DNA from: Antrodiella citrinella
Taxonomy: Eukaryota > Basidiomycota > Agaricomycetes > Polyporales > Steccherinaceae
Assembly (NCBI GenBank): GCA_004802725.1
Contig: SGPM01000399.1
Coordinates: forward strand, 1-21,972
Direction of reading: 5' to 3'
Length of the DNA stretch: 21,972 nucleotides
Shown: positions 20,988-21,972 of the stretch, piece after piece
Numbering within the stretch: the stretch's first letter is position 1
Layout: the number at the start of each line of letters is the position of its first letter
The notes under the pieces: generated by a model
Database searches by the model: none
Told to the model about the DNA's origin: nothing
The model's input: the letters and a program-made list of their open reading frames with translations, nothing else
Position numbers and translations under genes: made by a program

Positions 20988-21840
20988 CAGGTTACTAGCT
21001 ATAGCCACTTTACACACACAGGGTGTTCCAGCCGCTTTCCCGTGTCCAACTATTGTAATGATATCTTAAGATACACTGATACCCCAAACGATTTCACGAA
21101 AGCGAAGATTGTAAAGTTATCTTAAATACCTCTCCTATCTTGTTTTGGACAAAAACCTAAAACTAGTCTATATTATGTCAGCATCTCATCAGACTCTTTG
21201 CGTGCATGGCATTCATAGTAGTTCGGCGATTTTCGGGACCGGCAGATGGGGATGTTGTTTCCCATGGCCGGTATACGGAGAGCGTGATGTCATACAAACT
21301 CATTCTCCGATGTTTCCCCGGACACAGGACGTAGAGATAGCTGAAAGAGATCTAGGCAAATGCCGACATCTTACAATCCCACAGATGCTAATCAGATCAA
21401 AACACGATCCAGACTCTCTTCACCGTCTTCACAAGGACAAGCGTCTAGATACCAATACACTTTGTCGATGGGTCCCATTCTCGGGGTTACTCGGAATCTC
21501 ATTCACCCTCGCTTTACATTTCTTCGCTGAGGAATCGTCACGGTCTCGACTTGCTCTTCCGACCCCTCCCCTTTAGACTCATTTCATTATACTCTGCAGG
21601 AAAGTCGGAATATAAAATCCAACTTTATTTCCTCTGAGGGCAACGGACTGGTCTGTAGTCGGAAGTTACCTCAGTTGTTCTTAGGTAGTTGTAAGATTTA
21701 GTTTAGAAGAAAGAACGAAGACGAAGGGAGCAATTCCAGGTGAAAAGCTCTCGATGCTGTCGTTCACAGTGACGAGCCACTCAAACACGAAACACGACTA
21801 CCATGTAAGGTAGGTTTGAGAGGGAAACCACAAGTCTATT
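20988..21840. other. Right-hand spacer without a supported gene
   Basis: A plus-strand frame is open from an ATG at about 21175 to a TAG at 21576 (about 133 codons) and includes one hydrophobic patch (LLGISFTLALHFF). It has no family I recognise, no clear promoter and no convincing splice partners, so it is left uncalled. I read the minus strand for spliced exons and saw none I could defend. The remaining sequence is AT-rich. Confidence 0.45.
21052..21129. repeat. Diverged 22-23 bp direct repeat with a palindrome
   Basis: ATTGTAATGATATCTTAAGA (followed by TAC) at 21052-21074 recurs as ATTGTAAAGTTATCTTAAAT (followed by AC) at 21108-21129, with about two substitutions and one gap. The first copy contains the perfect 12-bp palindrome TATCTTAAGATA at 21062-21073. 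The pair sits just downstream of the DUF4203 gene. Possible roles are a 3'-end element or a decayed insertion footprint. Confidence 0.45.
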
Positions 21841-21863
21841 GNGGNGGGGGGGGGGGGGGGGNG
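21841..21863. repeat. Poly-G run with ambiguous bases
   Basis: An almost pure G tract carries N at 21842, 21845 and 21862. Homopolymer sequencing uncertainty is the simplest reading. The true length is unknown, and the two sides may be a weak assembly join. Confidence 0.8.
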
Positions 21864-21867
21864 TGAG

Positions 21868-21972
21868 TGTTAGAATCCACAAGAGATGAAGGGAACAAGT
21901 TGATCTATTTCCAGAGACCAGAGGTGGTCTTATATACAGTCTACAGGACGTTCTATGGTATTCTATACAAAG
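21868..21972 (+). mobile_element. Possible left edge of an LTR retrotransposon
   Basis: Right after the G tract the sequence begins TGTTAGAATCCAC, with the 5'-TGTTA.. start common in copia-type long terminal repeats, and TATATA follows at 21931-21936 as an LTR promoter might. The window ends before any partner LTR, primer-binding site or gag/pol could be seen, so this is a suggestion only. Confidence 0.2.

Noticed and set aside
21175..21576. 133-codon plus-strand frame from an ATG
   Set aside because: No recognisable domain, no defendable promoter or splice partners, and composition close to the surrounding spacer; described but not called.
1..21972. tRNA, rRNA or snoRNA genes
   Set aside because: Reading both strands, I saw no cloverleaf with A/B-box sequences and no rRNA-like stretch. 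A covariance-model scan would be needed to exclude small RNAs inside introns.

Overview
The window reads as a gene-dense stretch of a filamentous basidiomycete genome, probably Agaricomycotina. Genes on both strands are cut by many very short introns (about 43-80 nt, mostly 48-60) with GT..AG ends and CTRAY-type branch sites. Spacers are only a few hundred bases, and the proteins match fungal families. I built the exon models by following reading frame and family motifs across splice sites; every intron inside the six main genes keeps phase. All family assignments come from motif recognition, with no database search.

Layout. (1) 1-1480 is a poorly organised left flank. It has a possible minus-strand gene running off the left edge, AT-rich spacer with a cluster of the 9-mer GATTATACC, and the last two exons of a PEBP-family gene whose front half is missing. 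(2) 1665-4760 (+): RRP6/EXOSC10, the nuclear exosome 3'-5' exonuclease. (3) 5024-8691 (-): DUG2, a WD40-plus-M20-peptidase protein of glutathione breakdown, 18 exons including a 17-nt microexon. (4) 8963-10379 (+): an RPAP3-like co-chaperone (TPR plus RPAP3_C). (5) 10575-11842 (+): a CRAL-TRIO (Sec14-like) lipid-transfer protein. (6) 11986-19206 (-): the cohesin loader SCC2/Mis4/Nipped-B, 29 exons, about 1,917 residues. (7) 19463-20987 (+): a seven-helix membrane protein of the DUF4203 (TM7S3/TM198-like) type. (8) 20988-21972: spacer without a convincing gene, a diverged direct repeat, a poly-G run with ambiguous bases, and a possible LTR edge.

The six complete genes are housekeeping functions: RNA decay, glutathione turnover, assembly of polymerase/PIKK/snoRNP complexes, lipid transfer, sister-chromatid cohesion, and an unknown membrane role. 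They do not form a pathway. What the layout shares is promoters and terminators: DUG2/RPAP3 and SCC2/DUF4203 are head-to-head pairs with 256-271 bp between start codons, while RRP6/DUG2 and CRAL-TRIO/SCC2 converge with 263 and 143 bp between stop codons.

I found no CRISPR array, toxin, secondary-metabolite cluster or clearly novel multi-gene system. The points most worth following are the beheaded PEBP gene and the repeat cluster beside it, the microexon in DUG2, the recurrent GTTCGT donors, and the 3n stop-free introns near the RRP6 C-terminus.
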